From Clostridium_AM sp963780135 (GTDB lineage: Bacteria; Bacillota; Clostridia; Clostridiales; Clostridiaceae): a DNA stretch of 64,000 nt. The stretch covers positions 4,278,001 to 4,342,000 of the forward strand of contig CAWAAR010000003.1 in assembly GCA_963780135.1 (NCBI GenBank). The letters are read 5' to 3'. The notes beneath the pieces were generated by a model. That model was given only the letters and a program-made list of their open reading frames with translations. It was not told the origin of the DNA and searched no databases. Shown here piece by piece: positions 45,356-54,413 of this stretch (positions within the stretch are counted from its first letter, which is position 1; every line of letters begins with the position of its first letter). The translations under genes were made by a program, and so were the position numbers.

Positions 45356-45744
45356 CTTCTTTTCCCTTTCTCTACACTGTTTTTTTCATTATACTGAAGT
45401 GCCTCTAATCCCTCTGCCCCATTGCTTATGCGTATAACATTAGCTACATCATAAATAAATATCTTTCCATCTCCCAAGTTACCTGTATGAAGTACTTTTT
45501 TTGCAGTCTCAACCACAGTTTCCACTGGAACTTCACAAACTACAATTTCTACTTTTACCTTCTGTAATAAATTAATATCCACAGTTCTTCCTCTATAAAA
45601 TTCTTTATGGCCTTTTTGCACTCCACACCCTAAAACATTTGAAACTGTCATACCTTCAATACCAATCTTACTTAATTCATCTTTCAAATCTTCGAATTTA
45701 CTTGGAGAAGTAATGATATCAATCTTAGTTAACTTTTTATCCAT
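45352..45744 (-). CDS. PII nitrogen regulatory protein
   Basis: A 130-residue PII (GlnB/GlnK) trimer subunit. Core features are NVLGCGVQKGHKEFYRG before the T-loop and the B-loop TGNLGDGKIFIYDV. In the T-loop the usual uridylylated Tyr51 is replaced (GRTVDINLLQK, Val at the aligned position), so GlnD-type modification is not expected. The C-terminus is extended and lysine-rich. The gene lies between amtB and glnA, and PII probably controls the channel directly and senses ADP/ATP and 2-oxoglutarate. Confidence 0.93.
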   Translation of the reverse strand: MDKKLTKIDIITSPSKFEDLKDELSKIGIEGMTVSNVLGCGVQKGHKEFYRGRTVDINLLQKVKVEIVVCEVPVETVVETAKKVLHTGNLGDGKIFIYDVANVIRISNGAEGLEALQYNEKNSVEKGKRS

Positions 45745-45799
45745 TCATATTCCTCCTCTTTTTTTTATTATATCATAGGTTTAAATATCATTTATATAA

Positions 45800-47041
45800 C
45801 TAAATTTGTACACCTGTAGTACCATAAGCTTCTTCTCCATGTATTGAAACGTCCAATCCATTCTTTTCCTCTTCTTCACTTACTCTTATTTTTAGGAACT
45901 TGTTTATTAACTTTAATATTATAAATGTCATAACTGCAGCGTATACAATAGTAACTAAAATAGCTATTAATTGAATTCCTAGTAACTTTGGATTTCCATA
46001 TAATAGTCCATCTGCTCCTGCTGAGTTTATAGCTTTTGAAGCAAATATTCCAGTTGCTATTCCTCCCCAAATTCCTCCAACTCCATGACAACCAAAAGCA
46101 TCTAATGAATCATCATATTTGAATTTCTGTTTAATAAATGTCACAGCACAAAAGCATATAGATCCTCCTATTCCACCTATTAGTATAGATGCTAGTGGAG
46201 TTACAAAACCTGCCCCTGGGGTTATAGCTACAAGTCCTGCCACTGATCCACTTACAAGTCCTAAGGACGTTATTTTTTTTCTATACATGAATTCACAAAG
46301 GCTCCAACATATAGCTGATGATGCTGCTGAAGTATTAGTAGTTACAAAAGCATTTAAGGCTACATCATTAACAGCTAATGCACTTCCCACATTAAATCCA
46401 AACCAACCAAACCAAAGAAGAGCTGCTCCTAAAATTGTCATTGGTATATGGTGTGGTGTAATGCTTTCTAACTTTCTCCTTTTTCCTATTACTAAAGCTG
46501 CAACTAATGCAGATACACCTGAACTAATGTGAACCACATTTCCTCCTGCAAAATCTAACGCCCCTAAGTTTCTTATCCAACCTCCAACTCCCCACATCCA
46601 GTGTGCAATTGGATCATAAACTACTGTTGACCAAATTAGAATAAATATTACAAATGCTGAAAATTTCATTCTTTCAGCAATTGCTCCTGATATTAAAGCA
46701 GGAGTTATTATTGCAAACATAAGCTGGAACAACATAAATAATTGATGTGGTATAGTAGCTGCATAATCTGCATTAGGCTTAAAGCTTACCCCATTTAATC
46801 CTAGCCATTGAAAATTTCCTATAAACCCTCCAATATCTTTTCCAAAACATAAAGTATATCCTAGTAATATCCATTGTATTGATATTATTGCAACAGCTGC
46901 ATAACTATGCATTGTTGTGCTCAGCACATTTTTTCTTCTAACCATTCCTCCATAAAATAGAGCTAACCCTGGGGTCATTAACATAACTAATGTTGTTGCA
47001 AAGATTATAAAACCTGTATCTGCTCCGTTTATATTGTTCAT
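45800..47041 (-). CDS. amtB: ammonium transporter
   Basis: A 413-residue Amt/MEP/Rh channel with eleven membrane helices. Family features: ADTGFIIFATTLVMLMTPGL, the GxxFGFNVGS stretch (WFGWFGFNVGS), the twin-His signature in HHIPMTILG and CHGVGGIWGG, and SGVSALVAALVIG. A leader with an attenuator-like terminator precedes it. The following PII gene is the usual regulator of AmtB. Confidence 0.96.
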   Translation of the reverse strand: MNNINGADTGFIIFATTLVMLMTPGLALFYGGMVRRKNVLSTTMHSYAAVAIISIQWILLGYTLCFGKDIGGFIGNFQWLGLNGVSFKPNADYAATIPHQLFMLFQLMFAIITPALISGAIAERMKFSAFVIFILIWSTVVYDPIAHWMWGVGGWIRNLGALDFAGGNVVHISSGVSALVAALVIGKRRKLESITPHHIPMTILGAALLWFGWFGFNVGSALAVNDVALNAFVTTNTSAASSAICWSLCEFMYRKKITSLGLVSGSVAGLVAITPGAGFVTPLASILIGGIGGSICFCAVTFIKQKFKYDDSLDAFGCHGVGGIWGGIATGIFASKAINSAGADGLLYGNPKLLGIQLIAILVTIVYAAVMTFIILKLINKFLKIRVSEEEEKNGLDVSIHGEEAYGTTGVQI

Positions 47042-47112
47042 TTTTCAGCCCCCTTAAATTTTTATTTTTGAAATTAATATAATTTTTATTAAAATTATCA
47101 AGTTAAATTAAA

Positions 47113-47200
47113 TTAAAAAAAGCGCCTGTGAATAAGAGAATTAAAAATTCTCATTATTTCAGACGCCATTGCCTTACAAACTATTAACTTTTATATTTGT
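47113..47200 (-). promoter_or_regulatory. ANTAR-type antitermination leader before amtB
   Basis: On the minus strand GGCAATGGCGTCTG leads into a terminator: GCGTCTG (47160-47166) pairs with CAGGCGC (47122-47128), inside which AATAATGAGAATT/AATTCTCTTATT makes a long stem, followed by seven U residues. The CAATGGCGTCTG start of such a terminator is typical of ANTAR-controlled nitrogen leaders. The ANTAR protein at 43411 is the obvious partner. Confidence 0.7.
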
Positions 47201-47428
47201 TTAGTCTATTACTTTTATTAATAAAAGTCAATACTTTTTTAGCCATATTTGTTTATTTAATTTTGATTTCAAAAGTTTCACTCTCCAAAACTTTATGATA
47301 ATTTGTATTTTTTTCTCCTTTTGAATTTAAATAAATTATGTAGCATTTCAATTAAATTTGAATAAGATAAATTACACCTATGAAAATCAAAAATACAAAT
47401 ATAAAGATGATAAAAGGAGGAGCATGTT
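47201..47428. other. intergenic before the DUF5661 gene
   Basis: Divergent regulatory DNA between the amtB leader and the DUF5661 gene. It is AT-rich and no further gene is seen. AAAAGGAGGAG at 47413-47423 is the ribosome site of the next gene. Confidence 0.5.
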
Positions 47429-47719
47429 ATGAGTGATGAGTTGCAATTTAGCAGAAGTCGTGCTAGAAAAGTAGGCAAAATTCTAGAAATAGATTGGAAA
47501 AAAATAGACTTCGAACAATTTTATATGGGAATAAATGTTGAATTAGAACATGGATCAAGATTTGGATGTAAAACTAATGTATCCAGTGACAGTCCTGTAA
47601 TATCAGGAAGAATTGCCCTTGCACATTTACTTGAAATACCCGATTATTATACTAGATTAGCTATCATGGAAGAAAATGCGATGAGAGATAGTAAAAAATG
47701 CAAAAAAAGACACAGATAA
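47429..47719 (+). CDS. DUF5661-family protein
   Basis: A 96-residue protein with the DUF5661 pattern: RKVGKILEIDWKKIDFEQFY, GINVELEHGSRFG, SPVISGRIALAHLLEIPDYY and TRLAIMEENA. The same motif order occurs in many bacterial and phage proteins of unknown function. It is alone on the plus strand and closed by a strong terminator. I have no function to offer. Confidence 0.8.
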   Translation: MSDELQFSRSRARKVGKILEIDWKKIDFEQFYMGINVELEHGSRFGCKTNVSSDSPVISGRIALAHLLEIPDYYTRLAIMEENAMRDSKKCKKRHR

Positions 47720-47754
47720 ATTCTCCTAGACATTAAAAAATTTTAAGCAATCAG

Positions 47755-47797
47755 AGGGGCTTCACAGAATGCATACATTCTGTTGAAGCCCCTTTTT
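47755..47797. terminator. bidirectional terminator after DUF5661 and nudC
   Basis: GGGGCTTCA-CAGAATG pairs with CATTCTG-T-TGAAGCCCC, followed by TTTTTC on the plus strand. It serves the DUF5661 gene directly and probably the convergent NudC gene too. Confidence 0.88.
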
Positions 47798-47821
47798 CAT
47801 TATGAGATTTTCTTTAAAATA

Positions 47822-48670
47822 CTAGTTTTGTTTTAAAGAATACTTTTCTCTATACCACTCTATAAGTTCTCTTGCTATACTCATTTTAGATGGCAATTTA
47901 ATAGTATCAAAAGTTTTAAACCAATCTGCCTTAGTTATTTCCTCACCATCAACAGATATTTCACCACTTTCATATTCAGCAACAAAACCTATCATCATAG
48001 AGTTAGGAAAAGGCCAGGGTTGACTTGAAAAATATTTTATATTTTTAACCTTGATTCCTACCTCTTCAAATATTTCTCTTTGTACACATTCTTCAAGAGT
48101 TTCACCAGGTTCTACAAATCCAGCAATAACACTATGCCTATTACCTGGAAAAGATTTGTTGTGTGCCATTAATATTTGTCCATCTTTTATTATTGCTGTT
48201 ATTACTGCTGGTGAAATACGAGGATAACTTATAAAACCACATTTAGGACAAATTTTAGCATATTGCCCTTCTATTGTGTCTGTAGTACTTCCACATCTTC
48301 CACAGTATTTATGAGTTTCTTCCCATTTAATGATTTGCAGTGCCTTTCCTGCTAATAAAAATATATCCTCATCTAAATTATCATACAAAGACCTCAATGG
48401 CTTAAAACACATACTCTGATCCTCTGCTTCAATAGAATTAGTATTTACAGCATAGCAATTGTGTTCATTTAAAATTCCCATATAATGTATACTAATAGAA
48501 GAGATTTTAAATTCTTCTATACTTTTTGCTGTTGGTATAATAGCCTCATTGTTTACTATTTTCACTAAAAGTTCATCAGAATTAAATATAAACCAATATG
48601 TATTATTATCATTTTCTTTAACTTGTTTAAACTCAGGTGTATATCTTTTGTAAATGCTTTCTCTTTCCAT
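47822..48670 (-). CDS. nudC: NADH pyrophosphatase
   Basis: Cleaves NADH to NMNH and AMP, and in other bacteria also removes NAD caps from RNA. The 282-residue protein shows an N-terminal domain, a zinc ribbon (Cys 123, 126, 141, 144), a Nudix box GFVEPGETLEECVQREIFEE and the NudC-specific SQPWPFPNS motif (216-224). AAAGGTGG precedes the start at modest distance. It is monocistronic. Confidence 0.94.
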   Translation of the reverse strand: MERESIYKRYTPEFKQVKENDNNTYWFIFNSDELLVKIVNNEAIIPTAKSIEEFKISSISIHYMGILNEHNCYAVNTNSIEAEDQSMCFKPLRSLYDNLDEDIFLLAGKALQIIKWEETHKYCGRCGSTTDTIEGQYAKICPKCGFISYPRISPAVITAIIKDGQILMAHNKSFPGNRHSVIAGFVEPGETLEECVQREIFEEVGIKVKNIKYFSSQPWPFPNSMMIGFVAEYESGEISVDGEEITKADWFKTFDTIKLPSKMSIARELIEWYREKYSLKQN

Positions 48671-48855
48671 TATTTCTTATAATTCCACCTTTCCTGCACA
48701 TTAATTGATATATTAAATAACTCCTTATATGTATGTTACTTAACTTCAATATTTTTCATTAACTATTTCATTTAATTTACTTATACAATAGTTACAATCT
48801 ATATTATATGTTAAACAAATTTTTATTGAAAAGCAAATTATAATTATTCTCTATA

Positions 48856-50049
48856 TTATAGTACATTGTCATTTAAAAAAAATACACTTTCCATAGGTAA
48901 TAGTGCTGCACCAAATACAGCTGCATTTTCTCCTAGACTTGAAAACATAACATTACACTGGGTTTCATCATAAAAACTATTGTTCTTAAACACTTTTTTA
49001 ATTAATTCTTCTTGTAAAAAATCCTTATATGGAAATATTTCTCCACCTATAAGTATATTTTTAGGATCTAAAGTTAAAATTATATTTTTAATACCTTCAG
49101 CTAAAAAATCAATATATGCATCTAATATTGCTTTTGCTTTTAAATCCTTTTCAGTTCTCTTTAAAAAATCATCCAGAGTTCCATTCACATCATCAAAAGC
49201 ACTCCTATATTCACTGAGCAGGGCTTTTTTAGAGGCATATAGCTCCCAACATCCATTTTTTCCACAGTTACACTTCTTTCCATCTTTTATAATAGTCATA
49301 TGTCCAAATTCACCTGCACGCTTGTTAAACCCTTTATAAACATTATTTCCTATAACTAAACCTGTTCCAATACCTTCTGTAATAGATATAAATACCAAAC
49401 TATTTTTTATATCATTAAAATTAATAAATGTTTCTACATAAGCTGAAGCATTTGCCTCATTTTCTATGAAAATCGGAAACTTGAAATAAGTCTGAAATTC
49501 TTTAAAAGATATATTTTTCAATCCTAAATTAGGTACATTTTTTAAAAGCAAATTTTTTTCATCCACTGTACCAGGTAATGAAAATCCTATTCCAAGTATT
49601 TTATCATAGGAAATATTAAAATTTCCCATAATATACTCAACATCCTCTGCCACTTTACAAATTATATCATTAAAATCGTATAGTTTTTCTGGCATATTAA
49701 AAGCCATCTCATGTATTATGTTAAAATTTAAATTTACCAATATAATTCTAACTCTATCTTTTGTAATACACACTCCAAAGGAATATCTACTGTCCGGCAA
49801 AAACTTAAGGATTGTAGGTTTCCTCCCACCAGTTGATTGTGCAACCCCGGCTTCTTCTAAAAATCCCTGTTCTATAAGCTCATTGCTGTTGCTTATAACT
49901 GTTGGAATACTTATATTAAGCTTTTGAGATATTTCCTGTTTTGTAAGCTTATTGTTTCTATATAATAAGTTTAATATCTTTTTCTCATTTAATATTCTTA
50001 TTGTTTCTTGATCCATCGATTTTAATCTGCTCACCCTTAGTACCACCAA
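48856..50049 (-). CDS. ROK-family transcriptional regulator (XylR-type)
   Basis: A 397-residue ROK repressor: N-terminal helix-turn-helix (about 20-75, KLTKQEISQKLNISIPTVIS), then a sugar-kinase-like ROK domain with GIGFSLPGTVDE, GTGLVIG and the zinc/cysteine motif CNCGKNGCWELYAS. It lies next to xylB and xylA on the same strand, so a xylose repressor role is likely. The start is ambiguous: TTG at 50049, a GTG a few codons in, or ATG at 50016; none has ideal spacing from the AAGGG site. Confidence 0.9.
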   Translation of the reverse strand: MVVLRVSRLKSMDQETIRILNEKKILNLLYRNNKLTKQEISQKLNISIPTVISNSNELIEQGFLEEAGVAQSTGGRKPTILKFLPDSRYSFGVCITKDRVRIILVNLNFNIIHEMAFNMPEKLYDFNDIICKVAEDVEYIMGNFNISYDKILGIGFSLPGTVDEKNLLLKNVPNLGLKNISFKEFQTYFKFPIFIENEANASAYVETFINFNDIKNSLVFISITEGIGTGLVIGNNVYKGFNKRAGEFGHMTIIKDGKKCNCGKNGCWELYASKKALLSEYRSAFDDVNGTLDDFLKRTEKDLKAKAILDAYIDFLAEGIKNIILTLDPKNILIGGEIFPYKDFLQEELIKKVFKNNSFYDETQCNVMFSSLGENAAVFGAALLPMESVFFLNDNVL

Positions 50050-50156
50050 TCAAATTTAAAATTATTCTATAGTAATTTAATTATAACATTAATGCATATA
50101 TTTTTTAAATAAACGTTATAAACTGATAAATCCCCAGCTTTTTCTTCATATAAAAC

Positions 50157-50184
50157 GGTGTTGATGATTTTATCCATCAACACC
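50157..50184 (-). terminator. terminator after xylB
   Basis: GGTGTTGATG (50157-50166) with CATCAACACC (50175-50184) forms a 10-bp stem, with GUUUUAUAU following on the minus strand. Confidence 0.78.
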
Positions 50185-50204
50185 TAAAATTATAGACAAT
50201 TTAT

Positions 50205-50268
50205 ACGATTGCTACCATTGCTACTCCTCCACCCATCGCACTCTGTGAATGCGACTATCACCAAATTT
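50205..50268 (-). repeat. junction-repeat copy e
   Basis: The minus strand CAAATTTGGTGATAGTCGCA, TTCACAGAGTGCGATGGG and GTAGCAATGGTAGC aligns almost base for base with 63066-63124. It lies directly beyond the xylB stop codon and before its terminator. It is the C-module of the family. Confidence 0.75.
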
Positions 50269-50270
50269 CC

Positions 50271-51761
50271 TTATATAGATAAATTATCTATTTCTTTAAA
50301 CTTATCTTTTAAACAAGTATATAAGGATGAATAAACCTTATATAGTTTATCATATTTTTCAACATTTTCTCTTATGGGCTCTATTGTATCTGTTGTCTTT
50401 ATTAAAGCTTCACAGGCTTCATCTACTGAATTAAAAAGCTTACATCCAACTGCTGCAAGTATTGCTGCACCATAAGCTGGACCTTCCTTTGAATTTATAA
50501 TACTTACATCAACATTGAAAACATCTGCAATTATCTGCCTCCAAAGTTTACTTTTAGAACCTCCGCCGCTTATTCTTACCTCTTTCATATCAACATTTAA
50601 ATTTTTAAGTATCTCAAGTGAATCTCTAAGAGCAAAAGATACTCCTTCCAAAATGGCTCTTGTCATATCTCTTCTTTTATGTGTTACATTTAATCCGATA
50701 AAACTTCCTTTTGCACAAGGGTCATTGTAAGGTGTTCTTTCCCCTATCAAATAAGGTAAAAAGAATAACTTATTGCTCCCTACAGGAGAACTTTCTGCTT
50801 CTGAAAGCACTTTTTCAAATACGTCTCCACCTACATTGTCTACCCACCATTTAAGACTTGATGCTGCAGATAGTATCACACCCATTTGATGCCACTTGCC
50901 ATTGGCATGACAAAATGAATGAAGTCTATTTTCCTTATCTACATAAAATTTTTCACTTGATGCAAAAACAACACCAGATGTTCCAAGTGCCACAGATAAT
51001 ACTCCAGAATTAACTGTTCCCGTACCTACAGCTCCAGCTGCCTGATCACCTGCTCCAGCTATAACTTTGGTAGATGTTAAAAGTCCAATTTCATTTGATA
51101 CTTCTTTTGAGATATTGCCTATAACTTCATAGGATTCATAAACTTTAGGTAAAACGTTTTCTTTAATTTCAAATAAATCTAATATTTCATTTGACCATTT
51201 TCTATTTTCAACATCAAACATTACTGTCCCAGAAGCATCAGATACATCAGACGCGAATACTCCAGTAAGTTTAAAACTTATATAGTCTTTAGGCAGCATA
51301 ATATGTGCTATTTTAGCATATATATCTGGTTTATTTTCTTTAACCCAAAGTACTTTGGGAAGTGTAAAGCCAGTTAATGCCATATTGCCAGTATATTTTG
51401 AAAGTCTATCTTGTCCAAATTCTTTATTTAAGTAATCACATTGTTTTTGTGTCCTTTGGTCACACCATAATATGGCAGGCATTAAAACTTTATTTTTACT
51501 ATCGAGAATTACAAGTCCATGCATTTGCCCACTAAAACTTATGCCACTAATAGTTTCCGGTTTAATATTATGACTATTTATAAGTTCTTTAATACCCTCT
51601 TTAGTGCTATTCCACCAATCATCAGGATTTTGTTCTGCCCATCCAACTTTAGGATAACTTATATCATAGTCTTTGGATACACTTTCTATAATTTCGCCTT
51701 TTTCATCCATTATGATAAGCTTTACAGAAGAAGTTCCTAAATCAATCCCTAAAAAATTCAC
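50271..51761 (-). CDS. xylB: xylulokinase
   Basis: Phosphorylates D-xylulose to xylulose-5-phosphate. The 496-residue FGGY-family protein shows FLGIDLGTSSVKLIIMD, WAEQNPDDWW, SFSGQMHGLVILD, VIAGAGDQAAGAVG and the C-terminal FGGY ATP-site segment RISGGGSKSKLWRQIIADVF. GTG at 51761 is preceded by AGAAGGGA at 6-7 nt and yields the family-typical start; an ATG at 51782 is less good. It follows xylA by about 75 bp in the same direction. Confidence 0.95.
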   Translation of the reverse strand: MNFLGIDLGTSSVKLIIMDEKGEIIESVSKDYDISYPKVGWAEQNPDDWWNSTKEGIKELINSHNIKPETISGISFSGQMHGLVILDSKNKVLMPAILWCDQRTQKQCDYLNKEFGQDRLSKYTGNMALTGFTLPKVLWVKENKPDIYAKIAHIMLPKDYISFKLTGVFASDVSDASGTVMFDVENRKWSNEILDLFEIKENVLPKVYESYEVIGNISKEVSNEIGLLTSTKVIAGAGDQAAGAVGTGTVNSGVLSVALGTSGVVFASSEKFYVDKENRLHSFCHANGKWHQMGVILSAASSLKWWVDNVGGDVFEKVLSEAESSPVGSNKLFFLPYLIGERTPYNDPCAKGSFIGLNVTHKRRDMTRAILEGVSFALRDSLEILKNLNVDMKEVRISGGGSKSKLWRQIIADVFNVDVSIINSKEGPAYGAAILAAVGCKLFNSVDEACEALIKTTDTIEPIRENVEKYDKLYKVYSSLYTCLKDKFKEIDNLSI

Positions 51762-51838
51762 AGCAATCCCTTCTCTCATCAAGTGATTATTAGTAATTTC
51801 AGTATAAGTAGCTTAAAACTAACTCTACATATTAAGTT

Positions 51839-53161
51839 CTATTTATCTTCAAGTATATATTGATTTACTATTGATTCTAAATATTCTTGTCTTCCTGACT
51901 TATTATTCATAATATCATTGCTCAAAGCATATTTTTCTAGTTCATCAAATCCTACTTTACCCTCTACTATATCTTTACCTATTCCAGTAGAAAAGCTTGA
52001 ATATCTTTCTCTAATAAAGTTTTCAATAGGACCATCTTGTAATAATTTATATGCAATTCTAAGTCCCTTAGCAAAGGTATCCATCCCTGCTATATATGCT
52101 AAGAATAAATCTTCTGGTTCAAAGGATGCTCTTCTTACCTTTGCATCAAAGTTCAATCCACCTGGTGCTATGCCACCATTTTTAAGTACTTCGTACATGG
52201 CTAAAGTTGTATCATATACATTTGTAGGGAATTGGTCTGTATCCCACCCAAGATTTGGATCTCCCTGATTTGCATCCAAACTGCCAAGTACATTATTATT
52301 TCTTGCTAAACATATTTCATGTTGGAAAGTATGTCCTGCTAAAGTAGCATGATTTGCTTCAATATTTATCTTAAAGTAATTTTCTAACTTGTACTTTCTT
52401 AAGAATCCTAAAACAGTTGCTACGTCAAAATCATATTGATGTTTTGTAGGTTCCTTTGGTTTTGGTTCTATAAGAAATTGTCCTTTAAATCCTATTTTCT
52501 TTGCATAATCTACTGCCATCTGTAATATTCTTGCAAAGTTATCCATTTCAAATCCCATATCAGTATTTAGAAGTGTTTCATATCCTTCTCTTCCACCCCA
52601 GAACACATAATTTTCTCCGCCTAATTCATTTGTAACTTCTATTGCTTTTTTTAGCTGTGATGCTGAATATGCATAAACATTTGCATTACATGTAGTTCCA
52701 GCACCATGTACAAATCTTGGATTACTAAATAAGTTAGCTGTACCCCATAGTAATTTTTTATTATTTTTTTTCATCAATTCTTTGCACATTGATACTATTT
52801 CATCTAAATTCTTATTTGTTTCTGCAAGGTCTTTTCCTTCAGGTGCTATATCTCTATCATGGAAGCAAAAATAATCTATATCTAGCTTGTTCATAAGCTC
52901 AAATGCTGCTTCCATTCTTGCTTTAGCAAGCTCCATTTTATCGTTTACATTATCCCATGACCTAATCATTGTTCCTAATCCAAACTGATCAGTTCCATTA
53001 GCAGTTAATGTATGCCAGTAAGACATTGAAAATCTTAAATGATCTCTCATCTTTTTTCCGCCAATTACTTCATCGGGATTATAGTATTTAAATGAGTAAG
53101 GATTTTTTGAATCTGATCCTTTATAATTTATTTTAGATACATTATTAAAGTATTCTTTCAT
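51839..53161 (-). CDS. xylA: xylose isomerase
   Basis: Interconverts D-xylose and D-xylulose (also D-glucose and D-fructose) using two divalent metals. The 440-residue protein is the long class II form. Motifs: FSMSYWHTLTANGTDQFGLG, the catalytic-base region FCFHDRDIAPEG, FWGGREGYETLLNT, LIEPKPKEPTKHQYDFD and SLDANQGDPNLGWDTDQFP. ATG at 53161 fits the AAGGAG site best. A near-consensus promoter lies upstream, and the ROK regulator probably controls it. No xylose transporter is in the window. Confidence 0.96.
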   Translation of the reverse strand: MKEYFNNVSKINYKGSDSKNPYSFKYYNPDEVIGGKKMRDHLRFSMSYWHTLTANGTDQFGLGTMIRSWDNVNDKMELAKARMEAAFELMNKLDIDYFCFHDRDIAPEGKDLAETNKNLDEIVSMCKELMKKNNKKLLWGTANLFSNPRFVHGAGTTCNANVYAYSASQLKKAIEVTNELGGENYVFWGGREGYETLLNTDMGFEMDNFARILQMAVDYAKKIGFKGQFLIEPKPKEPTKHQYDFDVATVLGFLRKYKLENYFKINIEANHATLAGHTFQHEICLARNNNVLGSLDANQGDPNLGWDTDQFPTNVYDTTLAMYEVLKNGGIAPGGLNFDAKVRRASFEPEDLFLAYIAGMDTFAKGLRIAYKLLQDGPIENFIRERYSSFSTGIGKDIVEGKVGFDELEKYALSNDIMNNKSGRQEYLESIVNQYILEDK

Positions 53162-53192
53162 CACCATCACTCCTTATTTTATTATTAACTTT

Positions 53193-53221
53193 AGTATAGC
53201 ATCTTAACAAATCTTTTTCAA
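53193..53221 (-). promoter_or_regulatory. xylA promoter
   Basis: TTGAAA (53216-53221), 17 bp and TATACT (53193-53198) on the minus strand, about 30 bp before the start codon. I do not see a convincing ROK operator or catabolite site in or around it. Confidence 0.7.
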
Positions 53222-53345
53222 TCGGCTTTATAAAGTTATTTCAAAAACATATTGTGCTTCTCCATTTTCTAAAGAACAGCTTATTAACAAGCTTCCTGAT
53301 GTCTTGATCACTTAACCAGTGTATTCCTTAATATCAATGAATCTT

Positions 53346-53427
53346 ACTTAGTGGGAGTTTGTTTCTCCCACTAAGTTTAGATAAATAATAAAGAGGATTG
53401 TTCTATCTATAATAAAACCATCCTCTT
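53346..53427. terminator. two hairpins in the xylA-phosphatase gap
   Basis: ACTTAGTGGGAG (53346-53357) pairs with CTCCCACTAAGT (53365-53376), a 12-bp stem. AAGAGGAT (53391-53398) pairs with ATCCTCTT (53420-53427), followed by a U-rich tract on the minus strand. The second is a probable terminator of the phosphatase gene; the first lacks a clear U-run. Confidence 0.6.
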
Positions 53428-53472
53428 AAAAACTAATATTAACCTTTTAACTTCATAGATTTGAATTGTACA

Positions 53473-54201
53473 CTACAGAATTTTACCATTATCCTGTGAT
53501 TTCTTCATAGCCTTACCTTTCTCACTATAACTAGTATCATTTACAGATTCAACTTTAAAACTTTCATTTTCATAAATAATTTTAGATATACTTGAGTTAT
53601 CCATATTTCTCACATTAAAACTTCTGTCCAAACAATCAATTATAAGTCTAAGTATTCCTCCATGAGCCACTATAAGTATATTTCCTCCATTGTTATGAGA
53701 ATTTTTGTCGCATATATCCTTTAGACTTTTCATCACTCTTTCTATTACCTCATCATAACCCTCAGCTTCTTCTGTTTCATCTAAGGCAGCGCATGAATTA
53801 CAGTATTCTTTTTGAAAGTCATATTTTTCTTCTGCTTCTTTAATGGAACTTACATTAAGATGGGTAAGTATGTCATTAAACATTATATTTTGAAACTCCC
53901 CTTCGTATTTTCCAAAATATACTTCTCTCAAACCCTCAAGTTCTTTTAATTCCAAATTTGTACTTGCCTTATTTTCTTTTATAACAATTTTTGCAGTCTT
54001 TACTGCTCTACCTAAATCACTACTGTAAACTGCTTTAAATTCAACATTGCTAAGTCCCAATCCAGTATTTACAGCTACCTCTATCCCTTCTTTAGTAAGA
54101 ACTCCATCACACCAACCTTGAATTCTTTCATTTTTATTTAAAATAGTTTGTCCATGTCTCATTAAATACAAAATAACTTTACCATTGTTTTTATCTAGCA
54201 T
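53473..54201 (-). CDS. histidine-phosphatase (phosphoglycerate mutase-like) family protein
   Basis: A 242-residue phosphatase of the histidine-phosphatase superfamily; ribazole phosphatase and phosphoglycerate mutase are relatives, and the substrate is unknown. The catalytic segment is LYLMRHGQTILNKNERIQGW, and the second His is in LIVAHGGILRLIIDCLD. I place the start at ATG 54201, which has GGAGG 5 nt upstream. An ATG at 54294 would add 31 residues (MSFNEIAQGKGIPYDKTPPE onward) that belong to the junction repeat, not to the enzyme. Ends at a terminator. Confidence 0.85.
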   Translation of the reverse strand: MLDKNNGKVILYLMRHGQTILNKNERIQGWCDGVLTKEGIEVAVNTGLGLSNVEFKAVYSSDLGRAVKTAKIVIKENKASTNLELKELEGLREVYFGKYEGEFQNIMFNDILTHLNVSSIKEAEEKYDFQKEYCNSCAALDETEEAEGYDEVIERVMKSLKDICDKNSHNNGGNILIVAHGGILRLIIDCLDRSFNVRNMDNSSISKIIYENESFKVESVNDTSYSEKGKAMKKSQDNGKIL

Positions 54202-54221
54202 GTTTTCCTCCACAATTATTA

Positions 54222-54350
54222 AATGATTCTTAGGTTCAGGTGGAGTTTTATCATAAGGAATACCTTTCCCCTGAGCAATCTCATTAAATGACATTTAACC
54301 TCACCTGACCTTATAAAAACTTATTCGAGTGCGTAACAGTGCTTATGCGC
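54222..54350 (+). repeat. junction-repeat copy a, overlapping the phosphatase 5' region
   Basis: AATGATTCTTAGGTTCAGG, GGAGTTTTATCATAAGGAAT, CCTGAGCAATCTCATTAAAT and AACAGTGCTTATGCGC align in order with 62900-63040. Inverted arms TTAGGTTCAGGTGGAG and CTCACCTGACCTTA are partly complementary, so it can fold. On the minus strand it provides an open frame (GKGIPYDKTPPEPKNHLI) running in phase into the phosphatase gene. Confidence 0.75.
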
Positions 54351-54413
54351 AGAATACGAGCTCTAACTGACTGAATTCAAAGAGCTCTAATAGCATTTTA
54401 TAAGTTTTACATT

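Noticed and set aside
46119..46532. 137-codon plus-strand frame opposite amtB
   Set aside because: Antisense shadow of a highly conserved transporter gene.
53473..54294. Phosphatase start at ATG 54294
   Set aside because: The first 31 codons belong to the junction repeat; ATG 54201 has a proper GGAGG site and starts just before the catalytic motif.
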